Shown in pieces: positions 33,519 to 42,675 of a stretch of DNA of 64,000 nucleotides (position 1 is the first letter of the stretch; every line of letters begins with the position of its first letter). The notes below the pieces were generated by a model. It saw only the letters and a program-made list of their open reading frames with translations, ran no database searches and was not told where the DNA came from. The stretch is from assembly GCF_001552535.1 (NCBI RefSeq), contig NZ_BCRJ01000003.1:62001-126000 (forward strand). The letters are read 5' to 3'. The DNA is from Nocardioides jensenii JCM 1364 = NBRC 14755 (GTDB lineage: Bacteria > Actinomycetota > Actinomycetes > Propionibacteriales > Nocardioidaceae). Both the position numbers and the translations under genes were made by a program.

Positions 33519-34727
33519 GTGCCGGTCCGCGCACCAAAAGGGGAGGACATTTTGATCGTCTGGGGACTGAAGTACCCACAAAGTGACCCGGCTTCGCGCT
33601 CGGCTCCGAAGTGGCCAGGGGAAAGTTGGATCTGGGCCGCTGATGAGTCGAGGTGTCGGGTCGTCGTAGACGTGGGGTGCGCCCAAGAGATCGGAGCGCG
33701 GGCCGCGCAGTCGCGACCCGACGTGGTCGTGCTGACACATGACGACGGCGATCACATCGGCGGGATGTGGGCCCTGCTCGTTCAATATGCGGAGAACCCC
33801 CAGTGGTCGAGACCCGAGCTCTGGCTGCCTGTGGAATGGCACTTCCTCGTGCAGGCGTTGGCCACTGCCATGGAGACGTCGCCTGCCGGATCGCAGACAT
33901 ACCCAGAGTCGTCCGAGACGAACGGGACAACCGGCCATACCGTCCTTGCCCCAGACACGATTGAACGATCGAGAGCGGCCCATGACGCTGCTCAAGACAT
34001 CGGCGCCGCGAGTGTCGGCGGTGACACCGACCGCTATCGATGCGAGGAGCTAGAACGCGACAATGCCCGGGAGCTGGACGAGACGATCGGCGAGATCGCG
34101 GCTTCGCCCCTTCCTGCCGACCTAGTGGAGCAGTTGAGCAGGGCCCTTCCCGGTGTGGCCGCGGCGGTCAAGTCCGCGTCAGTCAACGGTTCTTCTCGAC
34201 ACCGAGCAGCGATCATCAGGGCAGCTAAGCAGATCGCGATGGCGATTGACCACGCGGAACTGGCAAGCGCCGTAGCGGAACTGCTGGCCCAGAATCGGGA
34301 CGCGATCGAACAAGGTAAGGCATCAACCCTCCGCCTCCCAGAGCGAGCTGACGATGTCCCGTTGTCTCGCGAGGCCCGACCTGAGGCTCCTCAGGTAGAT
34401 CCGGGCGGCGACAGTTCGCCAACTCAGCAGGAGCCGTGGGATGCAGACGGCGAGTGGTCCTGGTTCGACGTCCTCGGGGTGTTCGTCGTGGAGCGCCCCA
34501 GGCGTCTCCGGGTCTTCATCGCCGCGTTCGGGGGCTGCGGCTCCGGCACAGCGCTTTGTTGGCGTCTAGTGCGTCGCGGAAGCGTCTCCGATTCAGAATC
34601 CGATGGCGTCACGCAGGAGGATGACCGTCGCGCGCCCTGGCCTCGGGTCCGCGTTGATGGTGAGCAGGAAATTTACTGCGCTGGCCTGCCCATAGGCTGC
34701 TTGGGCGCGGGAGCTCTCGAGCGGTAG
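33519..34727 (+). pseudogene. MBL-fold metallohydrolase, 3' truncated
   Basis: The N-terminal part carries the metallo-beta-lactamase motif LTHDDGDHIGGM (H-x-x-x-D-H) after RVVVDVGCAQEIGAR, as in the MBL-fold effectors of accessory and defence islands. Residues ~150-290 are a long helical insert. From about 34590 the frame runs antisense through the 3' end of the LUD gene (SVSDSESDGVTQEDDRRAPW), so the natural C-terminus has been lost at a recombination joint. The start is uncertain: GTG 33519, or a TTG near 33548 preceded by GGGGAGG. Confidence 0.55.
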
Positions 34728-35222
34728 GGCGTGTTCCTCGAGCCGACGGGTGGCAGTCTCGAGATCCGGCACCACCTTCTGGGCGCCGACGACCCAGATG
34801 GCCCGAGCCCCACCGGCGTAGGCAGGCAGCTGGCTGCCGCTCGCTGAGGCTGCAACTACCGACCCCGTCTCCGTTACCGCGATGACGCTGCCGAGGACAA
34901 AGTGCGGACTCGCAGCAAGCTGTCGGATCGCCTCGGCGTCAGTGGATCGGTTCAGGGCGAGCACCTGCTGCCTGACCGACTGGTATCGCGTGCCGGAGTT
35001 GATGTCTTCGTCGATGCCGGACAGGCGAAGGGTCTCGCTGGCGGCGGTGAGCACGCGGGATCCGTCGGGTATCAGCTCGTGGACGCGCACCCGAGCGGCT
35101 GCGGCGTTCTCGAGGACCTCCGAGGTGAATCCGTGTGCTTTCAGTGCGGCCGCCGCTCGCTCCACGCGCTCATTCGTCGCGGGGAGCGCGAAGTCGACGG
35201 CCGTTCGTTCAGTGGGTGCCAT
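34593..35222 (-). CDS. LUD-domain protein (LutC-like)
   Basis: A 209-residue LUD-domain protein. LUD proteins include LutC, part of lactate oxidation, but many stand-alone members are of unknown role. Segments seen: TNERVERAAAALKAHGFTSE, IPDGSRVLTAASETLRLSGI, and the C-terminal GPGRATVILLRD-like motif DPRPGRATVILLRDAIGF. GAGGAGG lies 4 nt before the ATG. A possible ECF41-type promoter lies ~35 bp upstream. Confidence 0.75.
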   Translation of the reverse strand: MAPTERTAVDFALPATNERVERAAAALKAHGFTSEVLENAAAARVRVHELIPDGSRVLTAASETLRLSGIDEDINSGTRYQSVRQQVLALNRSTDAEAIRQLAASPHFVLGSVIAVTETGSVVAASASGSQLPAYAGGARAIWVVGAQKVVPDLETATRRLEEHALPLESSRAQAAYGQASAVNFLLTINADPRPGRATVILLRDAIGF

Positions 35223-35255
35223 GTTGCCTCCTCTGTTTCGACTTCCTAAGAGAAG

Positions 35256-35282
35256 GACGTTGCAGCCCTGCAAATAGTCACG
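35256..35282 (-). promoter_or_regulatory. weak ECF41-type promoter before the LUD gene
   Basis: CGTGACT-N16-CGTC on the minus strand, 34 bp before the LUD start. The -10 CGTC and the 16-nt spacer are exact, while the -35 differs from TGTGACC at two positions. Placed outside the main cluster. Confidence 0.3.
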
Positions 35283-35804
35283 ACTGCCGTTGCCGAAGAC
35301 CTGACTGGCTCATTGATATCGTTCGGAGGGCTGGTGCCAATCTTCGTTCCCGGTCCCCGGCTGCCAATGCCCGCCGATCCGGCGGGCCATCGGGGTCGAT
35401 GAGGTCGCGGAACGGCTGATCATGCGTGTGGATTGCGGAGATACTCGTGACCGTCGTCGTCGGCTCGCGCCTCGGACGCCGACTGCTGGACGGCACTTGG
35501 AACGAAACGTATGTCTCTTACCCGGATCGTTCACGAGGCAGCGGCCTGATCGGTGTGGAGAAGTGGCTACCCAGGAGGGGAAGCTTGGGAGTGCGACATC
35601 ACAAGATTCTCGAGCCGGAAGACACTCCGTAGGTGGTGCGACACGAAGTCGCTTTGCAAGTGGCTCGTTGAGCAGGAGGGTCGACGGCGGTGACGTTGAT
35701 GATCCCGGTAGGTGTTCGACGGCCCGTCCCCGCTCTGACGTGCGTCGCTGGTAACGGTGGGTGCGAAGCTCAGGGCACACGGCTGCGTCACCACTCGGCA
35801 ACCC
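35283..35804. other. intergenic region without recognisable gene
   Basis: About 520 bp with several short open frames on both strands but no recognised motif or ribosome binding site that decides a start. Probably decayed sequence. Confidence 0.35.
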
Positions 35805-36407
35805 TCAGGCGGCAGAGAGCAAACCCACCGCTTCGAGGATCGCTGGCAAGATCACCAGGACGCCACCCAGCAAAACGGGAGCACCACAGGCACCGACCAG
35901 CTTGACGCTCGTGCTGAGCGCAGCACGGCGCGCATGAGAGACCGCGAGGATTCCGAAGCCCGCGGCCGCCAGCATGAACGCAAGCAAGTACGCCACAGAC
36001 TTGGCGTCGACATCGTCGGCGTCACCGGCGATACCCGCGAGCATGACGAATGCCTGGGTGAGGCTGCCGACGACGTACACCGCGACAGTGGCGAAGGCCG
36101 CCCATAACATCACCCCGACCAGCCGAGGCGCGACGAGCCGCGCACGGACGGCCAGGACCGCAACGCCCACCCCCACCAACTTAAGAACGACGACGAACCA
36201 GTTCACCACCGAAAGAGCCGTCGCTTCGTCCGCATACTGCCCGGTGTCGAAGTAGTTCGTCAGCTCGAACCAAACGCTGACCGCGGCAAAACCCGCGCAC
36301 CAAAGAGCCATGACAACACCGACCACTACGACGGCCCGACTGGGCGCCTCGCGATGGTAGCGCCCAACGACCCACCTGGTTTCGGCCACGGATGCGGTCT
36401 TGGTCAT
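35805..36407 (-). CDS. integral membrane protein, unknown
   Basis: A 200-residue protein with five likely membrane helices (about 25-45 AVVVVGVVMALWCAGFAAV, 65-85, 92-125, 140-160, 175-195). No family motif is recognised. Short polar loops include a charged one (GIAGDADDVDAKS). It ends in hydrophobic LPAILEAVGLLSAA. Confidence 0.6.
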   Translation of the reverse strand: MTKTASVAETRWVVGRYHREAPSRAVVVVGVVMALWCAGFAAVSVWFELTNYFDTGQYADEATALSVVNWFVVVLKLVGVGVAVLAVRARLVAPRLVGVMLWAAFATVAVYVVGSLTQAFVMLAGIAGDADDVDAKSVAYLLAFMLAAAGFGILAVSHARRAALSTSVKLVGACGAPVLLGGVLVILPAILEAVGLLSAA

Positions 36408-36739
36408 CGAACACTTCCCTCATTTTCAGAATTGAAGGCTCTTGCTGGAGGCCTCAGCCCCCGGATGGGAGAGAGGGCGCTGAGGCGCTCGGGGAGCGCA
36501 GCAACATCCGGTCATGCTCTGGGACGAGCAAGACCGAAGATTGGTAACAACGACACCCGCGCGGCGAGGCCGCGCCTCTCGACGGCATGGCGCTACGCCA
36601 CGCAATCAGCCAGTCGAATCGCGGCGTTTGGACCGCGACCATTTCCGCCGACTCACTTCGGCATCGGGACCGTGTCGATCTGCGCCAAAACTGATACCTG
36701 CCGTGGTCCTTCTGCCCTTGCCGGCTGCGCGAACTCGGG
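36408..36739. other. intergenic region with two hairpins
   Basis: No gene is supported. GCGCGGC-GAG-GCCGCGC (36559-36575) may end the MFS transcript, and GCCTCAGC...GCTGAGGC near 36450-36485 is a looser inverted repeat. Confidence 0.4.
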
Positions 36740-38038
36740 CTACCTCCCGTGAGCGCTCGGGTCTCCATGAGCCTGAACCTCCTCGCGACACCAGATCTCC
36801 ACCGCGTCGGCGATGGATGCGCCTGACTTCAGGTCACCCTCGAGTGCGAGGGTCGAGCTCGCCTGCTGACGTGACCACCGACCGGTGAGCGCGGCAGTGG
36901 CGGTGAAAACAAGGATGAGGAATCCTACGCCAAGAAATGCTGCGCGGATGCCTGCGCGTTCGGCCAGCAGCCCAACGTAGGCGGGACCCGCGAGGTAGCC
37001 CAGGTAGGCGGTCGTCGCGACGATCGAAGTCGCCTCTCCGGCGACACCGGGCGCGACGGAACGCAACCCGTGACTCAGGAGTGTCGGGAACAGCAGCGCT
37101 GTTCCACCTGCCGCGATGGCCAGCCCACCGAGAGCCATCGGGACATTCGATGCAGCGGCCAGCACGACGGTGCCTACACAGGCGACGGCCCCGCCGCCCG
37201 TCAGAATTGCTACGGGATGGCTACGAGAGAGTGGCGCGAGGCTGAGACGTGTCACCGCGGCAGTCGCGGCGAAGGTTGCAGGGGCGAGCGCGGCCAGCTC
37301 GTGCGAGGCGTATACATCTGTGATCAGTATCGCCCCCCAGCTCTGATGCGCATTCTCGGTCGCGTATGCGAGCGCCCCGACGAGTCCTAGGGCCAGGAGC
37401 GGGTAGACCCGCCCTGCGGATGTCGACGGCAGCGCGGGTGGGAGCACCTGGACGCCCGTGGACTCACGTCGGTCTGCATGGTCGAGGGATGCGCCTGTCC
37501 ACACCAGGGCCGATAGCGCCAGACCTGTCAGAGCGGCGATGCCCAGGCTCGTGAGCAGGTTCGCTCCGACCGCGGCGAGCGCTCCCATACCAAGGCTGGA
37601 GACGACGACCGCCGCAGAGAAGGATCCATGTGCGCGGGTGAGGACGGGCCGCGAGGTTCGTCGCTCCGCATCGCCCGCCATGGTGTTGATCGCGACATCT
37701 GCGGCACCGGAGCTCGCACCGACGACAAGCATGCATATCGCGACCGAGACAGCGCCCTTGGACCCCATCGCGACCATCACAGCCGAGGTGCTGAGCAGGG
37801 CGAGACAACAGGCAGAGCCCCGGACCCCGTGACGATCGATCAACCTGCCGGTGAGACGCATGGCGGGCAAGGCCCCCACGCCCACACACAGCAGCGCCGT
37901 TCCGAGCTCTCCATCGGTGAGTTCGGCCTGAGTCTTGATGGACGGAAGCACAGCACCCCAGCTCCCCCAGAACACGCCGAACGACGCGAACGCGAGGTGA
38001 GGACTCAAACGGGCGACTACGGAGCGGCGAAAGACCAT
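36740..38038 (-). CDS. MFS transporter
   Basis: A 432-residue major facilitator with about 12 helices (LAFASFGVFWGSWGAVLPSI, RLTGRLIDRHGVRGS after helix 2, VVGASSGAADVAINT). The motif pattern is like the YfmO/fucose-permease-type MFS of unknown substrate. The C-terminal ~50 residues are a cytosolic tail. The ATG at 38038 is 7 nt after TATCGT (leaderless). It is divergent from a LacI-family gene and shares its operator, so it is probably repressed by it in the absence of a sugar-like ligand. Confidence 0.85.
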   Translation of the reverse strand: MVFRRSVVARLSPHLAFASFGVFWGSWGAVLPSIKTQAELTDGELGTALLCVGVGALPAMRLTGRLIDRHGVRGSACCLALLSTSAVMVAMGSKGAVSVAICMLVVGASSGAADVAINTMAGDAERRTSRPVLTRAHGSFSAAVVVSSLGMGALAAVGANLLTSLGIAALTGLALSALVWTGASLDHADRRESTGVQVLPPALPSTSAGRVYPLLALGLVGALAYATENAHQSWGAILITDVYASHELAALAPATFAATAAVTRLSLAPLSRSHPVAILTGGGAVACVGTVVLAAASNVPMALGGLAIAAGGTALLFPTLLSHGLRSVAPGVAGEATSIVATTAYLGYLAGPAYVGLLAERAGIRAAFLGVGFLILVFTATAALTGRWSRQQASSTLALEGDLKSGASIADAVEIWCREEVQAHGDPSAHGR

Positions 38039-38039
38039 G

Positions 38040-38061
38040 TGTGTAACGATACACATATACT
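38040..38061. promoter_or_regulatory. LacI-type palindromic operator with overlapping divergent leaderless promoters
   Basis: TGTGTA-ACGA-TACACA (38040-38055) is a perfect 6+4+6 palindrome. It contains the -10 of the MFS gene (TATCGT on the minus strand, 7 nt before the ATG at 38038) and abuts the -10 of lacI-like (TATACT 38056-38061, 6 nt before the ATG at 38068). One bound repressor dimer would block both. Confidence 0.75.
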
Positions 38062-38067
38062 GTTTGC

Positions 38068-39102
38068 ATGGTCGGTCACGGGAAGCGCCCCACGCTCAAG
38101 GACGTCGCTGCTGCGGCGGACGTCGGCGTCATGACGGTGTCCTACACCTTCAACCAACCCACGCGCGTGGCCGAAGAGACCAGGCGTCGCGTGATGGCTG
38201 CTGCCGAGCGCATCGGATACCTGCGACCCGACAGCACAGCCCGAGCGCTTCGGTCAGGACGCACCCACCAGCTCGGCGTCGTCATCGGCGAGCACCTGTC
38301 CTACGCCTTCGACGACCCGCAGGCGCGGTTGTTCCTCGCCGGCGTCGCAGATGTGTGCGTCGAGGAAGACCTCGGCATGATGCTCATTCCCACCCGCGGC
38401 GACGACTCGGACGTCGATCGTGTCCTTGGAGCAGCTGTTGACTCCTTCGTCATTTGGACCACCACGAGAGACGATCCGGTGCTGGACGCCATCGTTCGCA
38501 GCAGGAGGACCGCGGCGATCCAAGGCGGCCCCATGACCGACGGCATCGTGTGCATCACCCAGGACGACCGCAGCGCAGCAGCAGCCGTCGCCACAGAGGC
38601 CCTCCGTCATGTGGGAACGCCACTCATCGTCAGTTTTCCGCTCGACCGCCAGCGACTGGCCTGCGTCGGACGAGGAGGAGACCTACCGGAGAGCGTGCTG
38701 TTTCCAGTCACTGAGAAGCGGCTCGCCGGCTACCGCGACGCTCTGACGAACGCCTCGCTCGACTGGGACTCCACTGTCGTCACTGTCGTCGAGCGAAACC
38801 GTCGACACGACGCAGAGCTGGCCGTCCGCGCAGCACTTCCTGGCCTCGACGGACCCCTCGTGGTGCTGGCCATGAGTGACGAGCTGGCACTTGGAGCCGA
38901 CGACGCCCTTTCCGGTGGCCCACATACAGCCGCAATAACCGGGTGGGACGCGAGCGTCGAGGCGCAGGAATCCGGGATCATCACCGTCACGAATCCCCTG
39001 CGCGAGCAGGGAAGACTCTGCGCACAGGCTGCGCTGGGTTCCGGTGTCGATCCAGAAGTGGAGTGGAATATCGTGGTGCCCGTTCGGGGGTCAGGTCACT
39101 GA
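38068..39102 (+). CDS. LacI-family transcriptional regulator
   Basis: A 344-residue repressor. The helix-turn-helix is at residues ~8-30 (PTLKDVAAAADVGVMTVSYT; typically VSxxLN, here TFNQP), followed by the hinge EETRRRVMAAAERIGYLRPD and a periplasmic-binding-like ligand domain (QLGVVIGEHLSY, GLAMSDELALGA-like VVLAMSDELALGADDAL, ITGWDAS). It is divergent from the MFS gene and probably autoregulated through the shared palindrome. Confidence 0.9.
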   Translation: MVGHGKRPTLKDVAAAADVGVMTVSYTFNQPTRVAEETRRRVMAAAERIGYLRPDSTARALRSGRTHQLGVVIGEHLSYAFDDPQARLFLAGVADVCVEEDLGMMLIPTRGDDSDVDRVLGAAVDSFVIWTTTRDDPVLDAIVRSRRTAAIQGGPMTDGIVCITQDDRSAAAAVATEALRHVGTPLIVSFPLDRQRLACVGRGGDLPESVLFPVTEKRLAGYRDALTNASLDWDSTVVTVVERNRRHDAELAVRAALPGLDGPLVVLAMSDELALGADDALSGGPHTAAITGWDASVEAQESGIITVTNPLREQGRLCAQAALGSGVDPEVEWNIVVPVRGSGH

Positions 39103-39280
39103 CGTCTGCACGTCATGGCGGCGGCTTTTTGACGACTTCAGCGACGGCCCGAAGCCGGTGTTGCCTTGCCAACCTCAGCCAGGGCACGGTCACACCGAGC
39201 TGAGCTGGACAAGAGGTTGAATGCGAGACACGATCAGCGAACGTGGCTCCCCGACGCGACTGGACCGACAATCACGTCGG

Positions 39281-39660
39281 GGCTCATTGATCGGAAGCTT
39301 GGTCAGCCTGCCCGGAGTGTGTCTGGTCATCTCCGATCAGCACTCCGGACCGGTGGCGGCGTTGAAGCGATCCTTTCAGGGTTCCGGACATCAGGGGTGC
39401 CGGGTGCGCTTCGCGCGCAGCCTGCTCACCCACATGCCCAAGTCCCGCGTCGGCTGGTCGCCGCGCTTCCGCAAGGTCTTCGCCCGACCCGACCCCGAGG
39501 CCATCAGCAAGGCGTGGAATGAGGTCCGTGACCATCTCGCCAGTTCGTTTCCGAAGGTCGGTCCGTTGATGGACGAGGGCAAGGCCGAAGTGCTGACGTT
39601 CACCGGCTTCCCCAAGGCTCATTGTCGCAAGATCTGATCCACCAACCCAATATCGAGAGG
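39281..39660 (+). mobile_element. IS256-family transposase remnant
   Basis: Reading GVCLVISDQHSGPVAALKRS, then CRVRFARSLLTHMPKS, FPKVGPLMDEGKAEVL and FTGFPKAHCRKI shows the central and C-terminal catalytic part of an IS256-class (mutator) transposase. The Asp of SDQH is a catalytic residue. The N-terminal third is missing, and the expected WSTNPIER continuation appears only after a frameshift at ~39635. No terminal inverted repeats are visible. A fossil insertion within 39103-39880. Confidence 0.75.
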
Positions 39661-39804
39661 TCCACTGATCACGCCTCATCGAGAGCGGCAGGTAGGGCAC
39701 CGAGGACCCACCCCGCGGGGCTCTGTCTTGCCGAAGCGCTCTGGCTGGAACGTCTAACACTGCGCGGGCACCGGGAGCTCGGCGCGCCGGCTGGCGGAGA
39801 CGGC

Positions 39805-39831
39805 CGTTACGAACGCGTGCTGCGATCCGTC
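39805..39831 (+). promoter_or_regulatory. ECF41-type promoter before DoxX gene 1
   Basis: CGTTACG-N16-CGTC, 50 bp upstream of the GTG at 39881. The -10 and spacer are exact; the -35 deviates at two positions from TGTTACC. Confidence 0.45.
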
Positions 39832-39880
39832 ATCGTAACGAGGAGCCCGACGGGCTGAACGGAACGATGGAGGATCACCT

Positions 39881-40261
39881 GTGAACACGGCACTTTGGAT
39901 CATCGCTGGCGTCATGACGGCCGTCTACCTAGGCGGTGGCGCCGCCCTGGTCCTGCTGACCAAGCAGAAGTACCGCTCACTGTCCCCGACCTGGCAGTAC
40001 GCCGACGACTTCGGCTCGGGACACCTCAAAGCGATCGGGACGATCAAGATGGTGGGGGCGGTCGGCCTGATCATTCCGCCGGCCGTCGGCGTCGCGACCG
40101 TGCTGACGCCGCTTGCCGCGTCAGGCCTTACGCTCATCATGGCGGGCGCGGTCACCACCAGGTTCCGGCGGAACGAATGGACCTATCTGGTCGGAGACGT
40201 TCTGTTCCTCGCCCTGCTGGCCTTCCTGGCATGGGGACGGTTCAGCCTCGAGCCCTTCTGA
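39881..40261 (+). CDS. DoxX-family membrane protein
   Basis: A 126-residue protein with four membrane helices, starting NTALWIIAGVMTAVYLGGG like the DoxX proteins at 46092 and 48669. DoxX proteins are small quinone-associated membrane proteins that team with oxidoreductases in redox stress. KEKYRSLSPTWQYADDF-like loop and ITMAGAVTTRFRRNEWTYLV are shared with the third copy. GTG start with GGAGG ~7 nt upstream. No neighbouring sigma gene directly beside it. Confidence 0.8.
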   Translation: MNTALWIIAGVMTAVYLGGGAALVLLTKQKYRSLSPTWQYADDFGSGHLKAIGTIKMVGAVGLIIPPAVGVATVLTPLAASGLTLIMAGAVTTRFRRNEWTYLVGDVLFLALLAFLAWGRFSLEPF

Positions 40262-40805
40262 CCCAGAATGCCACTGGACCGAGACACTCTCCGGGAAAGC
40301 GACACTCTCATCTCTCGAACTCTCACGGCGCTGATGGATCTCGGAGAAACCGGCGACGCGAACGTGGCCTGCTGACGTTGGCGCTCGCACGGATCGGATG
40401 CACGCTCAGTCTGGCGCGACGCCAGTTGCGGCTGCGGAGATCACCTCTCGCCTTGGAGGCTCGACGTCGTGCGCGTGCTGGTGACCGGAGGATGAATCGC
40501 GACATTGCCGATGCCCTCTGCCTCTTTCAGCAACTGGGACGCCGACAGGTCTGCCCCTGCTGAGCCGAGCTGCGACACATACCCGTGCCATTGCGCCTTC
40601 GCCGCCTTCGATGACGGGTCACGCTCGCTCACGAAATGCCACTGCGGCTCAGGCACAATCATGGACGTTGCCTATTTCGAGCGAGCCCGGCAGTTGCCAT
40701 CCCGTCTCGACGGCCGCCCCCCCCATCGGCTTCCTCAACCATGGCGTCCCGACATCCCCGGCCTGTCAACGCGAAGGCGTGTCCGCATGACGCCGGACTC
40801 CTGAC
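40262..40805. other. intergenic region with possible gene debris
   Basis: A 35-codon frame from ATG 40268 follows the DoxX gene, and a 73-codon minus-strand frame (40662 to 40441, MIVPEPQWHFVSERDPSSK...) has gene-like codon use. Neither is recognised. A start-like VRVLVTGG on the plus strand near 40470 runs into a stop. I regard the interval as decayed coding sequence. Confidence 0.3.
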
Positions 40806-41153
40806 TTACGCCTCGACAGCCTGCACGCGGATGTTGATGCCGAGCATGGTGGCTCCGACTTCTGAGCGCGGCTGGTGTTGCGATCCAGCCGGAAACACCA
40901 CGTAACTCCCCGCCGAGTAGGTTTCATCTCCGTCAATAACTTCACCGCTGAGGACGAAGTACCGCTCCTCGGAGTCATGATGATCGATTGCCGGCCATTG
41001 CGTACCAGGGGCGAAGTCGATGATCCATCCCCTCGCGTAATCAGTCTCATGCAGATCGCGTCGGACGATCCCATCGATTACCTTGCGGCGCTCGGCCGTC
41101 TCGGTGTTGACGACTGTCGGCGATGGCTGGGTGGCGTGCGATTGGAATGTCAT
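40806..41153 (-). CDS. cupin-domain protein
   Basis: A ~115-residue single-domain cupin. Motif 1 is in APGTQWPAIDHHDSEERYFV and motif 2 in YSAGSYVVFPAGSQHQPRS, with the metal ligands H, H, E and H visible. It is the usual size of ChrR-like or acireductone-type small cupins. Function unknown; a metal-binding detoxifying or sensory role is possible. The ATG at 41153 lacks a good ribosome binding site; an ATG at 41180 is an alternative. Confidence 0.7.
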   Translation of the reverse strand: MTFQSHATQPSPTVVNTETAERRKVIDGIVRRDLHETDYARGWIIDFAPGTQWPAIDHHDSEERYFVLSGEVIDGDETYSAGSYVVFPAGSQHQPRSEVGATMLGINIRVQAVEA

Positions 41154-41599
41154 GACCCGATTTTGGGCCCGCGCACGCATCCGTGCGAGCGACTATCTGA
41201 CAGGTCCCAACTGTTTCCTGCCAATCATCGCACTTACACCGGGATGACCGAGCCGCGCAGTTCTGAAGTGCCGCACGCGGGTGCGCGCCCAAGGGTCAGC
41301 CGGGTCACTGTGGCCACCGAGAACCGCGCCAGCGAGTTCAATGCTCGCACCCGCTGGACCAGACTTCACACCGCCTGACGGCATCATCGGCCACACACGA
41401 TCAGGACTCGGAGAACCAGTCACACACCGCCGACCACCAGGGTCAGCGACTCAACCGCCAGCCAGACGAAACATCGATGCTGATAGACCGACCGGTCCGA
41501 GCTCCGGGATCCAGCCCTCGAACGACCCATCTGGGCCGAGCTCCGCCAGTGTCAGACTCGATCCTGCCCAGATCCCGGGCCTCCCCCGCGTAGTGATGC
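41154..41599. other. intergenic region, nothing recognised
   Basis: About 445 bp with no conserved motif or convincing reading frame on either strand. Confidence 0.35.
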
Positions 41600-42586
41600 T
41601 CAGCTGCGTCGATGGAGTTCTGTGGTGATCTGTTCGCGGTCGGCGCCCGTGCTCAGCAGGATTCGCAGCAGGACGCGCGCTTTGAAGGCATCGAGGTATC
41701 TGGCATTGAGGAGGCCGCGCCGCTGCAGGTCGATCTCGCAGCCCACGGCCCCATACGTCTTGCGCAGGACTGGGCCAGCCCCGGTGCGAGATGCAAGCAC
41801 CACCGGGATCCTCTGCGCGATGTCTGCCAGCCGGTGAGCCGTGGAGGCTGCAACGTGGCCACCGCCCAGTGCTGCGACGACAAGCCCGTCGTGAGTCTCC
41901 TCGACGCCGTCCAGGAGAAGTCCGTCGTCGTCGAAGGATGCGGTGTAGAGCGCCACGCGCGTGCAGGCCGCAGTATCGGGATCCGGGCAGGCGAGGGACG
42001 GTAGTCGGCGCGGCACATTGAGGGCTGTGAACCGGTTCTCAATCACATGTCCGATCGGTCCCTGGTTGGGCGAGCCGAAAGTCGCGAGGCTCGTACTGTG
42101 CTGCTTGCGGACCCACCGCGCTGCATGCACCTCGTCGTTGAACGCCACGGCAGCGCCCATGCCTCGCGCTGCCGGGTCCGCTGCGACGACTGCGGCTGCC
42201 AGCAAGTTGGCTGGACCGTCTGGGCCGGCGAGCGTGGCGTTGCGCATTGCGCCCGTGACGACGAATGGCTCGTCGCAAGGCCAGAGGAGGTCGATCAGAT
42301 ATGCGACTTCCTCGAGGGTGTCAGTGCCCAGGGTGAGGATCACCCCGGCGTGCTCGCCTGAGACCAGCTCGGATGCCTGGCGGACGATGTCCAGCACTGT
42401 CGCGAGCTGCAGGGAGGCGCTCGGCACCGGCACCACGTCATGCACGTCGATTTCGTGGCCGATCTCCGTCAGTCCGGGAGTCATGTCGACGAAGTCGCGC
42501 CCGCGGAGGCGAGGGGTCGCGCCGCTGCTTCCACGGGGCGTCGTCATGGAGATCGTGCCGCCGGAGGTGAACAGTGCGAGTGTCAT
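41600..42586 (-). CDS. L-asparaginase
   Basis: A 328-residue bacterial-type asparaginase, converting L-asparagine to aspartate and ammonia. Active-site motifs are FTSGGTISM near the start (TGGTI-like with the first catalytic Thr) and LTLGTDTLEEVAY (second Thr-Asp). No signal peptide, so cytoplasmic (type I-like). C-terminal part VALASRTGAGPVLR is family-typical. It stands alone, ~90 bp after the sigma-GNAT gene on the same strand. Confidence 0.9.
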   Translation of the reverse strand: MTLALFTSGGTISMTTPRGSSGATPRLRGRDFVDMTPGLTEIGHEIDVHDVVPVPSASLQLATVLDIVRQASELVSGEHAGVILTLGTDTLEEVAYLIDLLWPCDEPFVVTGAMRNATLAGPDGPANLLAAAVVAADPAARGMGAAVAFNDEVHAARWVRKQHSTSLATFGSPNQGPIGHVIENRFTALNVPRRLPSLACPDPDTAACTRVALYTASFDDDGLLLDGVEETHDGLVVAALGGGHVAASTAHRLADIAQRIPVVLASRTGAGPVLRKTYGAVGCEIDLQRRGLLNARYLDAFKARVLLRILLSTGADREQITTELHRRS

Positions 42587-42675
42587 CGGTCTATCTCTCC
42601 CACGGAGTGAGGGTCGCGATCGACCCGGAGTCTGTCCTCACCATCGCCGTCGCGGAGGACTCTTACGGCACGTGG

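Noticed and set aside
38447..38460. CGTCATTTGGAC, similar to the catabolic operator motif.
   Set aside because: It is inside the LacI-family coding region, far from the island, and breaks the YGWC part.
40470..40500. VRVLVTGG, like the start of an NAD-dependent epimerase.
   Set aside because: A stop follows immediately and no further epimerase sequence is present; eight residues can arise by chance.
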